Positions 25,301 to 33,222 of a stretch of 64,000 nucleotides of DNA are shown here, one piece after another. This stretch comes from SW4 sp042466115. GTDB taxonomy: Bacteria; Pseudomonadota; Alphaproteobacteria; Rhodobacterales; Rhodobacteraceae. How positions within the stretch are numbered: the stretch's first letter is position 1; each line of letters starts with the position of its first letter. The notes below the pieces were generated by a model. It had not been told where the DNA came from and made no database searches. It was given only the letters and a program-made list of their open reading frames with translations. The translations under genes were made by a program, and so were the position numbers. Location of the stretch: assembly GCF_042466115.1 (NCBI RefSeq), contig NZ_JAXHBQ010000001.1:2914001-2978000 (forward strand). The letters are read 5' to 3'.

Positions 25301-26284
25301 ATGGACGTATTATTGCATATTGGTGCGCATCGCACTGGAACAACAACATTCCAGTGCTTTCTGCAACGCAACCAGACCCCTTTGTGGGAGGCGGGGGTAG
25401 CCGTCTGGACACCAGAACGCACCCGCAATGGCATGATGGCGGGGCTTGTGCGCCGCCCGCAAGACATCACCGAACAGGTTGAACGCACCGGCACGCGGTC
25501 TTGTGGTGTGATGCGCGTTGAAATTGCCCGCACCCGTGCGATTGGCATGCGCCAGCTGATCATCTCCGAAGAAAACATGATCGGCGCGATGCGAAACAAC
25601 CTGCGCGAGGGGCTGCTTTATCCGTTGTTGAATGAACGCCTGATGCGATTTCGTGCCGCGTTCGAGGATAGCTGCACCCGCATTGCCATCGGGATCCGGT
25701 CTTATGACACGCTTTGGGCATCGCAACTGGCCTTTGCGCTGACACAGGGGCACGCCGCGCCCGACCGCGCCGATCTTGACAGGTTCGTGACCCAGCCCCG
25801 CACGTGGCGCAAGATCATCCGCGAGGTTGCGACTGTATTCCCCAAGGCCGACATCGTTGTCTGGCCCTTTGAGCGGCTGGTCGGCCAGCCTGACCGGCAG
25901 TTGCAGATCCTGACTGATGGGGTCAGTTGCACAAGTCCGATGACGGGCCACAACGATTGGCAAAATCCCAGCCCGCAACCTGTTGCCCTGCGCGAAATTC
26001 TGGCGATGCGTGGCGATCTGGACAGCGCGGCACGGATGCCCAACGCAAAGGGGCGCTGGATGCCCTTCAATGACGACCAAAAAGAAATCCTGCGCGCCCA
26101 ATACCAGATCGATCTGGCGTGGCTGCGACAGGGCGCAGAAGGGCTGGCACGTTTCGTGGACAGCCACGGCGACGACAGGGAACCATCAAAACAACTGTGC
26201 GCAGGCGAGGTTGCGGGCATGAACCCGCCCCGCCCGACGCACGCAGGAGGATATGGCAATGGGAAACAGCAAATCGTGGTCTGA
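25301..26284 (+). CDS. Sulfotransferase-like P-loop protein
   Basis: 327 residues. The amino end MDVLLHIGAHRTGTTTFQCFLQRN carries the strand-loop-helix of PAPS-dependent sulfotransferases (5'-phosphosulfate loop, here GAHRTGTT). A later VVWPFERLVGQPDRQLQIL resembles the second half of such folds. The substrate and actual sulfotransfer are unproven. ATG 25301 is chosen because the fold begins there; the frame is open from 25235. Its end overlaps the mutase start by 26 bases, which is long for coupled genes and implies co-transcription. Confidence 0.65.
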   Translation: MDVLLHIGAHRTGTTTFQCFLQRNQTPLWEAGVAVWTPERTRNGMMAGLVRRPQDITEQVERTGTRSCGVMRVEIARTRAIGMRQLIISEENMIGAMRNNLREGLLYPLLNERLMRFRAAFEDSCTRIAIGIRSYDTLWASQLAFALTQGHAAPDRADLDRFVTQPRTWRKIIREVATVFPKADIVVWPFERLVGQPDRQLQILTDGVSCTSPMTGHNDWQNPSPQPVALREILAMRGDLDSAARMPNAKGRWMPFNDDQKEILRAQYQIDLAWLRQGAEGLARFVDSHGDDREPSKQLCAGEVAGMNPPRPTHAGGYGNGKQQIVV

Positions 26285-28385
26285 AACGGCGGCCGCCGAA
26301 CTGCGCGGGCGCAGCCTTGACGATCTGACGTGGCAAACGCTTGAAGGGATCGCCGTGCAGCCGCTTTACACGGCTGATGACATCGACGGGCTGTCCCATC
26401 TGGGCACCGTTCCGGGGCAGGCGCCATTTACACGCGGCGTCAAGGCAACGATGTATGCGGGCCGCCCCTGGACCATCCGCCAATACGCGGGCTTTTCCAC
26501 AGCCGAAGAATCCAACGCCTTTTACCGCAAAGCACTGGCTGCAGGGCAGCAAGGCGTATCGGTCGCCTTTGATCTGGCCACCCACCGCGGTTACGACAGC
26601 GACCACCCCCGCGTCGAAGGGGACGTTGGCAAGGCCGGCGTGGCAATCGACAGCGTTGAAGATATGAAAATCCTGTTCGATGGTATCCCGCTGGACAAGG
26701 TCAGCGTATCCATGACCATGAACGGCGCAGTGATCCCGATTCTGGCCAATTTCATCGTCGCAGGCGAAGAACAGGGCCACGACAAGGCGCTGTTGGCGGG
26801 CACGATCCAGAACGACATCCTCAAGGAATTCATGGTGCGCAACACCTATGTCTATCCGCCCGAACCCTCGATGCGGATCATCAGCGATATCATCGGCTAT
26901 ACCTCTGATAACATGCCGAAATTCAATTCGATCTCGATTTCCGGCTACCATATGCAAGAGGCCGGCGCGAACCTTGTGCAGGAACTGGCCTATACGTTGG
27001 CAGACGGGCGCGAATATGTGCGCACCGCCATTGCGGCGGGCATGGATGTGGACAAGTTTGCGCCGCGTCTGTCGTTCTTTTTCGCCATCGGAATGAATTT
27101 CTTCATGGAGGCTGCGAAACTGCGCGCCGCCCGCCTGCTGTGGCACAAGATCATGGCCGAATTTGAACCGAAAAACCCCAAATCCAGCATGTTGCGCACC
27201 CACTGCCAGACATCGGGCGTGTCCTTGCAAGAACAAGATCCCTACAACAACGTGGTCCGCACCGCCTACGAGGCGATGGCTGCGGCATTGGGCGGCACCC
27301 AATCGCTGCACACCAATGCCCTCGACGAGGCGATGGGCCTGCCAACCGAATTCAGTTCGCGCATTGCGCGCAATACCCAGTTGATTTTGCAAGAGGAAAC
27401 CGGCGTGACCAATGTCGTCGACCCGCTTGCGGGCAGCTACTACGTTGAAAAGCTGACCCATGATCTGGCGCAGGAGGCCTGGAAGCTGATCGAGGAAGTC
27501 GAAGACATGGGCGGCATGACCAAGGCCGTGGCCAGCGGCATGCCAAAATTGCGCATTGAAGAATCCGCCGCCCGCCGCCAGGCGATGATTGATCGCGGGC
27601 AAGAGGTGATCGTCGGGGTGAATAAATACCGGCTTGATAAGGAAGATCCGATCGACATTCTGGACATCGACAATGATGCGGTGCGCCTGTCGCAAATCGC
27701 CCGTCTGGAAAAGACCCGTGCGTCCCGCGACGCGGCTGCCTGTGATGCAGCACTAAATGAATTGACCCGCCGCGCCAAGGAAGGCGGCAACCTGTTAGAG
27801 GCCGCCGTGGACGCCGCACGCGCCCGCGCCTCAGTTGGAGAAATCAGCATGGCCATGGAAAAAGAATTCGGGCGTCACCGCGCCGAGGTCAAAACGCTTG
27901 CCGGTGTTTATGGCGCCGCTTACGAAGGCGACGCAGGCTTTGCCGCAATCCAGAAATCGGTCGAGGATTTTGCCACCGATGAAGGCCGCCGCCCACGTAT
28001 GCTGGTCGTCAAAATGGGCCAGGACGGGCATGATCGCGGGGCCAAGGTGATTGCCACCGCCTTTGCCGACATCGGCTTTGATGTCGATGTCGGCCCGCTG
28101 TTTCAAACCCCCGCCGAGGCCGCACAGGACGCGGTTGATAACGACGTGCATGTGGTTGGCATTTCCAGTCAGGCGGCGGGCCACAAAACCCTTGCGCCCA
28201 AACTGGTGCAGGCGCTGAAAGATGCGGGTGCGGGCGAAATTATCGTGATTTGCGGGGGGGTTATCCCGCAGCAGGACTATCAGTTCCTTTACGATAATGG
28301 CGTCAAGGCGATCTTTGGACCGGGCACCAATATCCCCGAAGCCGCCCAAGATATCCTGCGCCTGATCCGCGAGGCGCGTAGTTGA
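26259..28385 (+). CDS. mcmA: Methylmalonyl-CoA mutase, adenosylcobalamin-dependent
   Basis: Isomerises (R)-methylmalonyl-CoA to succinyl-CoA. 708 residues, single-chain type. The amino-terminal TIM barrel shows MYAGRPWTIRQYAGFSTAEESNAFYRK and FDLATHRGYDSDHPRVEGDVGKAG. The carboxy-terminal cobalamin domain has GQDGHDRGAKVIATAF with His-591 as lower cobalt ligand, plus GISSQAAGHKTL and VICGGVIPQQD. Start at ATG 26259 is preferred over 26253, because AGGAGG (26245-26250) is then 8 bases away. The epimerase and the mutase chaperone are not seen in the window. Confidence 0.97.
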   Translation: MGNSKSWSETAAAELRGRSLDDLTWQTLEGIAVQPLYTADDIDGLSHLGTVPGQAPFTRGVKATMYAGRPWTIRQYAGFSTAEESNAFYRKALAAGQQGVSVAFDLATHRGYDSDHPRVEGDVGKAGVAIDSVEDMKILFDGIPLDKVSVSMTMNGAVIPILANFIVAGEEQGHDKALLAGTIQNDILKEFMVRNTYVYPPEPSMRIISDIIGYTSDNMPKFNSISISGYHMQEAGANLVQELAYTLADGREYVRTAIAAGMDVDKFAPRLSFFFAIGMNFFMEAAKLRAARLLWHKIMAEFEPKNPKSSMLRTHCQTSGVSLQEQDPYNNVVRTAYEAMAAALGGTQSLHTNALDEAMGLPTEFSSRIARNTQLILQEETGVTNVVDPLAGSYYVEKLTHDLAQEAWKLIEEVEDMGGMTKAVASGMPKLRIEESAARRQAMIDRGQEVIVGVNKYRLDKEDPIDILDIDNDAVRLSQIARLEKTRASRDAAACDAALNELTRRAKEGGNLLEAAVDAARARASVGEISMAMEKEFGRHRAEVKTLAGVYGAAYEGDAGFAAIQKSVEDFATDEGRRPRMLVVKMGQDGHDRGAKVIATAFADIGFDVDVGPLFQTPAEAAQDAVDNDVHVVGISSQAAGHKTLAPKLVQALKDAGAGEIIVICGGVIPQQDYQFLYDNGVKAIFGPGTNIPEAAQDILRLIREARS

Positions 28386-28984
28386 AACTGCGCCTGGATC
28401 ACCTTGCGATCTGTGCCACGGATCTGGGCATCGGCACCGCTTGGGCCGAACGTGCGCTTGGCCTGACCCTGATCACCGGCGGGCAGCATGCACGTTTCGG
28501 CACGCATAACACCTTGCTGGGTTTGGGGGACATCTATTTGGAAGTTATCGCGCCCGATCCGCACGGCGCACCCTATCAGGGGCCGCGCTGGTTTGATCTG
28601 GACCGGTTCACCGGCGCCCCCCGCCTTGGCAACTGGATATGCGCCACCGACGATATCTCGCAGGCACCCGAAAAGGCAGGCGTGCCCATTGCCCTGACAC
28701 GTGGTGATCTGGCGTGGCAGATTGTAGTGCCTGCCGATGGCAGCCTGCCTGATGATGGCGGCTTTCCCACGCTAATTGAATGGGGCAACTGCACCCATCC
28801 CGCGACCCGTTTGCCCGATAGTGGCGCGCGCCTGCACGCGCTTGAGGTGCATCACCAGCAGGCCGCGGCATTGGCGGTTGAGGTTGACGCAATGCTGGAC
28901 GATCCGCGCGTGACGTTCCACACGTCTGCCACCCCCGCGTTGCACGCCACGTTTGACACGCCCAAAGGCCGTGTGCGCCTGTGA
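28382..28984 (+). CDS. VOC/glyoxalase-like protein
   Basis: 200 residues. Amino-terminal vicinal-oxygen-chelate half: LRLDHLAICATDLGIGTAWAERALGLTLITGG, then LGLGDIYLEVIAPDP. The remainder resembles the Glyoxalase_3 type (PF13468-like), with LEVHHQQAAALAVEVDAML. Substrate unknown. It starts with TTG at 28382, overlapping the mutase stop (TTGA), so it is probably translated by coupling at low level. Despite being next to the mutase it is not clearly a methylmalonyl-CoA epimerase. Confidence 0.75.
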   Translation: MKLRLDHLAICATDLGIGTAWAERALGLTLITGGQHARFGTHNTLLGLGDIYLEVIAPDPHGAPYQGPRWFDLDRFTGAPRLGNWICATDDISQAPEKAGVPIALTRGDLAWQIVVPADGSLPDDGGFPTLIEWGNCTHPATRLPDSGARLHALEVHHQQAAALAVEVDAMLDDPRVTFHTSATPALHATFDTPKGRVRL

Positions 28985-29454
28985 TCCGGCCTGCGACACC
29001 TGATGATGCGGCGGCCATTGCCGCGATCTGGAACCCGGTCATTCGCGACACGACGATCACGTTCAACCCCACGCAGAAAACGCCCGATGACATCGCCGCG
29101 ATGATCAAGGCGCGGCCTGTCTTCGTGGTCGCGTCTGATGGCACGGACATCACCGGTTTCGCCACCTTTGATCAGTTTCGCAGCGGGCTTGGCTATGCCC
29201 ACGCCGTTGAACACACCGTCATCATTGCACCAAACGCCAAAGGGCAGGGGCTGGCCAAGGCCTTGATGGAAGAACTGTTCACGCTCGCCCGCGCGCAAGG
29301 CATGCACACCATGTGGGCGGGCGTCAGTGGTGAAAACCTTGACGGGGTCGCATTCCATGCCGCCTTAGGCTTTGAAACCATTGGTATTTTACCCGAAGTC
29401 GGGCGCAAGTTTGATCGCTGGATTGATCTGGTTCTGATGCAAAAACGCCTCTGA
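28981..29454 (+). CDS. GNAT N-acetyltransferase (phosphinothricin acetyltransferase-like)
   Basis: 157 residues, the size of Pat/YncA-like acetyltransferases. It begins IRPATPDDAAAIAAIWNPVIRDTTITFN. The acetyl-CoA site appears in VIIAPNAKGQGLAKALMEELF, with typical AGVSGENLDGVAFHAALGFETIGILPEVGRKFDRWIDLVLMQK. The natural substrate is unknown; relatives act on amino-acid analogues. GTG at 28981 overlaps the preceding stop (GTGA). Confidence 0.88.
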   Translation: MIRPATPDDAAAIAAIWNPVIRDTTITFNPTQKTPDDIAAMIKARPVFVVASDGTDITGFATFDQFRSGLGYAHAVEHTVIIAPNAKGQGLAKALMEELFTLARAQGMHTMWAGVSGENLDGVAFHAALGFETIGILPEVGRKFDRWIDLVLMQKRL

Positions 29455-29486
29455 CATCCGGCGGCAAGATCGTTAAGGTGCCCCCC

Positions 29487-30173
29487 ATGTCGATCTGGAC
29501 CCGCATTGCCGAAGCCGTTTCTTCCCTCACCTCGGGTGAGGGGCTGTCGGCCGTGTTTGAAAAGCTGCGCACGCCGCCTGAACGATCGGCGGCCTTTGCG
29601 ATTGCGGTGATCGCGCTGGGCGCCAAGATGGCCAAGGCAGACGGGCAGGTGACGCGCGACGAAGTCACTGCCTTTCGCGAGGTCTTTGCCATCTCCGCAG
29701 CGGATGAAAAGAACGCCGCGCGCATTTTCAACATGGCCCGCACCGATATTGCCGGATTCGAGGAATACGCCCGCCGCATCCGCGCGATGTATGACGACAA
29801 CACCACCGGTGCGCCGCTGTGTGATCTGATGGAGGGGCTGTTTCACATTGCCCTTGCTGATGGTCAGTATCACCCGAGCGAGGATCAGTTTCTGGCACGC
29901 GTGGCCGAAATTTTCGGGCTGGAACACCGCGCATTCCAACGCCTGCGGGCGCAGTTCGTGCCCGATGCGCAGCGCGACCCCTACGATGTGCTTGGGGTTG
30001 ATCCGAATACGCCGCTGCCCGAGATCCGCAAGGCGTGGCGTGATCTGGTGCGCGAAACCCACCCCGACCGGATGATTGCCCGTGGCGTCCCCGAAGAAGC
30101 GGTGAAACTGGCAGAAAAACGCATGATCGCGATCAATGCCGCTTGGGACAAGATCGAACAGGATGCGGCATGA
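29487..30173 (+). CDS. TerB-like/J-domain (DjlA-type) protein
   Basis: 228 residues. The central part is a TerB-like helical domain (about 30-150: AFAIAVIALGAKMAKADGQVTRDEVTAF, FHIALADGQYHPSEDQFLARV). The carboxy end is a J domain (about 165-228, DPYDVLGVDPNTPLPEIRKAWRDLVRETHPDR with the HPD tripeptide) for stimulating an Hsp70 ATPase. Unlike classical DjlA no clear amino-terminal membrane helix is visible. ATG 29487 is chosen; an in-frame GTG at 29478 is possible. Confidence 0.85.
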   Translation: MSIWTRIAEAVSSLTSGEGLSAVFEKLRTPPERSAAFAIAVIALGAKMAKADGQVTRDEVTAFREVFAISAADEKNAARIFNMARTDIAGFEEYARRIRAMYDDNTTGAPLCDLMEGLFHIALADGQYHPSEDQFLARVAEIFGLEHRAFQRLRAQFVPDAQRDPYDVLGVDPNTPLPEIRKAWRDLVRETHPDRMIARGVPEEAVKLAEKRMIAINAAWDKIEQDAA

Positions 30174-31195
30174 GGATCGCCACCTATAACGTCGAATGGT
30201 TTGCCAACCTGTTCGACGAGGCGGGCGCATTGATGGAGGACAACCGCTGGTCCGGGCGGCGCGATGTGATCCGCGAGGATCAGATTGCAGCCCTTGGGGT
30301 TGTGTTCAAGCTGTTGGATGCAGATGCGGTCATGGTGATCGAAGCGCCCGATGGCCACGCCCGCCGCGACGGTGTCGCCGCACTTGAAAATTTCGCCGCG
30401 CATTTCGGTCTGCGTGCGCGCAGGGCCTTGATGGGGTTCGTCAACGAAACCCAACAGGAAATTACGCTGCTGTATGACCCCGACAAAATGACCGCGCGCC
30501 ATGATCCGCTGGGCGACCAGACTGGCAAACAGGGATCGCGCGATGCCCCGCGTTTTGACTCAGTCTTTCGCATTGATCTGGATACCGATGCGGCCCCCGA
30601 TTTGGTCCGCTGGTCCAAACCGCCCCTTGAGGTTGCGATTGAAACGGCCAGTGGCATCGCGTTGCGGATGATCGGTGTGCACGCCAAGTCCAAAGCCCCG
30701 CACGGCGCGCGCAACAAGGCCGAGGTCATGCGCATTTCCATCGAAAACCGGCGCAAGCAACTGGCCCAGTGCATCTGGTTGCGCCAGCGCATCGAAGGGC
30801 ATCTGGAGGCCGGCGCGCCACTGATCGTGTTGGGCGATTTCAATGATGGTCCGGGGCTGGACGAATACGAAAAGCTGTTCGGGCGCTCTGGTGTGGAAAT
30901 CGTGCTGGGTGAAAACGGCGCGACCCGCCTGTTCGATCCGCACGCGCGCATGGCCCTGTCGCGCCGCCTTGTGGCCACGCCCACGACCGCGCGTTTCAAA
31001 TTGCCCCCCGATGGGCGCTATTTGCAGGCGCTTTTGGACTACATCATGGTGTCCCCCGATCTGGAACGCCGCGCGCCGGTCTGGACAATCTGGCACCCCT
31101 TTGATCATCCGGCCTGCTATGAAAACCCGATGCTGCGCGATGCTTTGCTGACGGCGTCCGATCATTTCCCTGTCACAATTGACATTGATCTGTGA
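30170..31195 (+). CDS. Endonuclease/exonuclease/phosphatase-fold protein
   Basis: 341 residues. Metal and catalytic motifs of the fold are in order: MRIATYNVEWFANLFDE, VMVIEAPDGHARRDG, IGVHAKSKAPHGARNKAEVMR, IVLGDFNDGPGLDEYEK, and ASDHFPVTIDID near the end. Substrate (DNA, phosphoinositide-like or other phosphodiester) is not determined. No signal peptide. ATG 30170 overlaps the stop of the J-domain gene (ATGA), making a coupled pair. Confidence 0.85.
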   Translation: MRIATYNVEWFANLFDEAGALMEDNRWSGRRDVIREDQIAALGVVFKLLDADAVMVIEAPDGHARRDGVAALENFAAHFGLRARRALMGFVNETQQEITLLYDPDKMTARHDPLGDQTGKQGSRDAPRFDSVFRIDLDTDAAPDLVRWSKPPLEVAIETASGIALRMIGVHAKSKAPHGARNKAEVMRISIENRRKQLAQCIWLRQRIEGHLEAGAPLIVLGDFNDGPGLDEYEKLFGRSGVEIVLGENGATRLFDPHARMALSRRLVATPTTARFKLPPDGRYLQALLDYIMVSPDLERRAPVWTIWHPFDHPACYENPMLRDALLTASDHFPVTIDIDL

Positions 31196-31231
31196 CTTGG
31201 GATTTGGCCCGTTAACCCTTATGTTGGGATT

Positions 31232-31615
31232 ATGAAACAGATACTCGCCGCCACATTCGCCCTGTCCCTTGCCGCCTTGCCCTTGGCCGCGCAAGACGAC
31301 CAGGACCCTGATATGCAAGAGGGTTTCTCCCTGATGGAGGAAGGGGCCAAGCTGCTGTTCCGCGGATTCATGGATGAAATGGAACCGGCCTTGGATGACT
31401 TTGCCGGTATGGCGCAGGAACTGGAACCGGCGCTGGATATGCTGGCCACGGAAATGGGGCCCGCACTGATGGCACTGATGAAGCGGCTGGACGATGTGCG
31501 CCACTACGAAGCTCCAGAAATCCTGCCCAACGGCGATATCATCATCCGCCGCAGCCCTGATGCCCCACCCTACGAGGCAGCAGACCCCGAATCGGGCGAA
31601 GAAATCGAGCTTTAG
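31232..31615 (+). CDS. Small acidic exported protein
   Basis: 127 residues with a signal peptide (MKQILAATFALSLAALPLAA) and an acidic, methionine-rich mature helix region (EGFSLMEEGAKLLFRGFMDEMEPALDDFAGMAQELEPALDMLATEMGPALMALMKRLDDV) ending in an acidic tail. The helical, amphipathic Met/Leu/Glu spacing suggests a periplasmic helical bundle. No known function. The stop shares bases with the ppx stop on the other strand. Confidence 0.75.
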   Translation: MKQILAATFALSLAALPLAAQDDQDPDMQEGFSLMEEGAKLLFRGFMDEMEPALDDFAGMAQELEPALDMLATEMGPALMALMKRLDDVRHYEAPEILPNGDIIIRRSPDAPPYEAADPESGEEIEL

Positions 31616-33222
31616 GTCACGCGCTTTTTCTTGAACGTGACGATCGGCGTTGCGCCCATGGCGGTGGCAAGCGCGTTGAACCGTGCCTCGGCCACTTCGC
31701 CAAACAGGGGGCGCGACCGATTGCGCAGCACGATCTCCAGTTCTTTCTTTTTGGGGCGCCATTGCAATTCACCGGGCTGTTCGTCGGTGGACAGCAACAA
31801 CATCGCACCAAAGCGCATGGCCTTGCCCAAAATCTCTGCCTCAAGCTGTTCTTTCTCGCTCAGGAGCGTGAACAGGTTTTCAAACGGTGTGCCTTCGCGT
31901 TTGTTGGCATAGCGGTGCAGCAGGGCAATGCCCAAAAATACCCGTTCCGAATGTTTCAGGCCGCCCAGATTGGCGCGGGTTGCGTTGTCAAAACAGACCT
32001 CGGCGCGGTAGTCGGGATGCGCGCGCCAACTGACATCATGCAGCAGGCAGGCGGCGCGGGTGATACGTTTGCGCTGCCAGCCATGTTGCTTGAACAGCGG
32101 TTCGATGAACCGGTGCAGCGCACGCCCGAAACCGGGCATCCGCGCATCCTTGGCCTCGACGAAACGGCAGGCTTCGATCAGCGGATCGCGGTCGCGCAGA
32201 CGCTGGGGCATTTGTTCGTAAAGCATCCCTTCGCGGATGCCATAGCTGGATACGGCAATGTCCTTGGGTTTGAAAACCCGCACCAATTCGCGCAGCACCT
32301 GGATGGCGTAGGGCACCAGCGACATCCGCGCATCTGATATATTGCAGCGGTTGCGTAGCTCTTGCAGGTCAGATTTTTCGATGTATTCCAAAGTCTTGGA
32401 AACCTGGCGGGATGACATGCGGTATTCATGCAGCACGGTCAGCGGATAGCCGCGCCGTTCCATATCAATGCGTGCAATCGCGCGCCATGACCCGCCGACC
32501 AGAAACAGGCGCATGGCGGTTTCATGTTCCATTTGCGCGTGCAGACCGGCCATCGTTTGCTTGATAAACGCCTTGAGACCCTTCTTGCCGCCCTTGACCT
32601 CGCGCAGTTTCAACGGCCCCAGCGCCGAGGTCAGCCGCTTGCCGACGCGTCCTTCGGACAGGTCCGCCAACTCCATCGACGATCCGCCAATGTCGCAGAC
32701 CATGCCATAGCTGCCGGGCCAGCCCAGCAGCACGCCTTGGGCCGACAGGCGCGCTTCTTCCTGCCCGTCGATCACCCAGAGTTTCAGACCGGTTTCGCGT
32801 TCCACTTGCGCGCGAAAATCGGGGCCGTCACTGGCCTCGCGCACGGCTGCCGTGGCCACGGCCGTCAGCGGTGAAATGCCCATGCCCTTGGCCAGCGCAA
32901 CAAAGCGGCGGATCGCCGACAGCGCACGCACGCGCCCTTCGGGGTTCAGCTTTCCGGTATCGGACAGGCCCGCACCAAGGCCCGCCATGATTTTTTCATT
33001 GTAGAAATAGGCAGGGCTGCGCGCGGCCCCGTCAAACACCACCATCCGCACCGAGTTCGACCCCACATCAACCACACCCACCCGCGACAGCGCGCGCGCC
33101 TGCGGGTCATTGAACAGCGGGCGCCCGAACGGCCCCCAATCTTCGTGATCTTTCAGATTGTCGTCCAAAACGCCCCCCTGTTCGGCCCCGTGACCATGAC
33201 GTTTCAACGCCGCCCAAGTCAA
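31612..33222 (-). CDS. ppx: Exopolyphosphatase (Ppx/GppA family)
   Basis: Releases phosphate from the end of polyphosphate, or acts on pppGpp. 536 residues. Sugar-kinase/HSP70-like ATPase fold: VGVVDVGSNSVRMVVFDG, VCDIGGSSMELADL; the second half is the HD-like helical region with RAACLLHDVSWRAHPDYRAE. The start is the only in-frame initiation codon near the family start: TTG 33222, overlapping the ppk stop (TTGA), which predicts low, coupled translation after Ppk. Paired with ppk it sets cellular polyphosphate. Confidence 0.92.
   Translation of the reverse strand: MTWAALKRHGHGAEQGGVLDDNLKDHEDWGPFGRPLFNDPQARALSRVGVVDVGSNSVRMVVFDGAARSPAYFYNEKIMAGLGAGLSDTGKLNPEGRVRALSAIRRFVALAKGMGISPLTAVATAAVREASDGPDFRAQVERETGLKLWVIDGQEEARLSAQGVLLGWPGSYGMVCDIGGSSMELADLSEGRVGKRLTSALGPLKLREVKGGKKGLKAFIKQTMAGLHAQMEHETAMRLFLVGGSWRAIARIDMERRGYPLTVLHEYRMSSRQVSKTLEYIEKSDLQELRNRCNISDARMSLVPYAIQVLRELVRVFKPKDIAVSSYGIREGMLYEQMPQRLRDRDPLIEACRFVEAKDARMPGFGRALHRFIEPLFKQHGWQRKRITRAACLLHDVSWRAHPDYRAEVCFDNATRANLGGLKHSERVFLGIALLHRYANKREGTPFENLFTLLSEKEQLEAEILGKAMRFGAMLLLSTDEQPGELQWRPKKKELEIVLRNRSRPLFGEVAEARFNALATAMGATPIVTFKKKRVT

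Noticed and set aside
26067..27695. 542-residue minus-strand frame over the mutase
   Set aside because: Antisense shadow of methylmalonyl-CoA mutase with histidine-rich composition typical of such shadows.
28382..28984. Methylmalonyl-CoA epimerase for the VOC gene after the mutase
   Set aside because: The fold fits VOC, but the length (200) and the second half resemble Glyoxalase_3 rather than the short epimerase; position alone is not proof.
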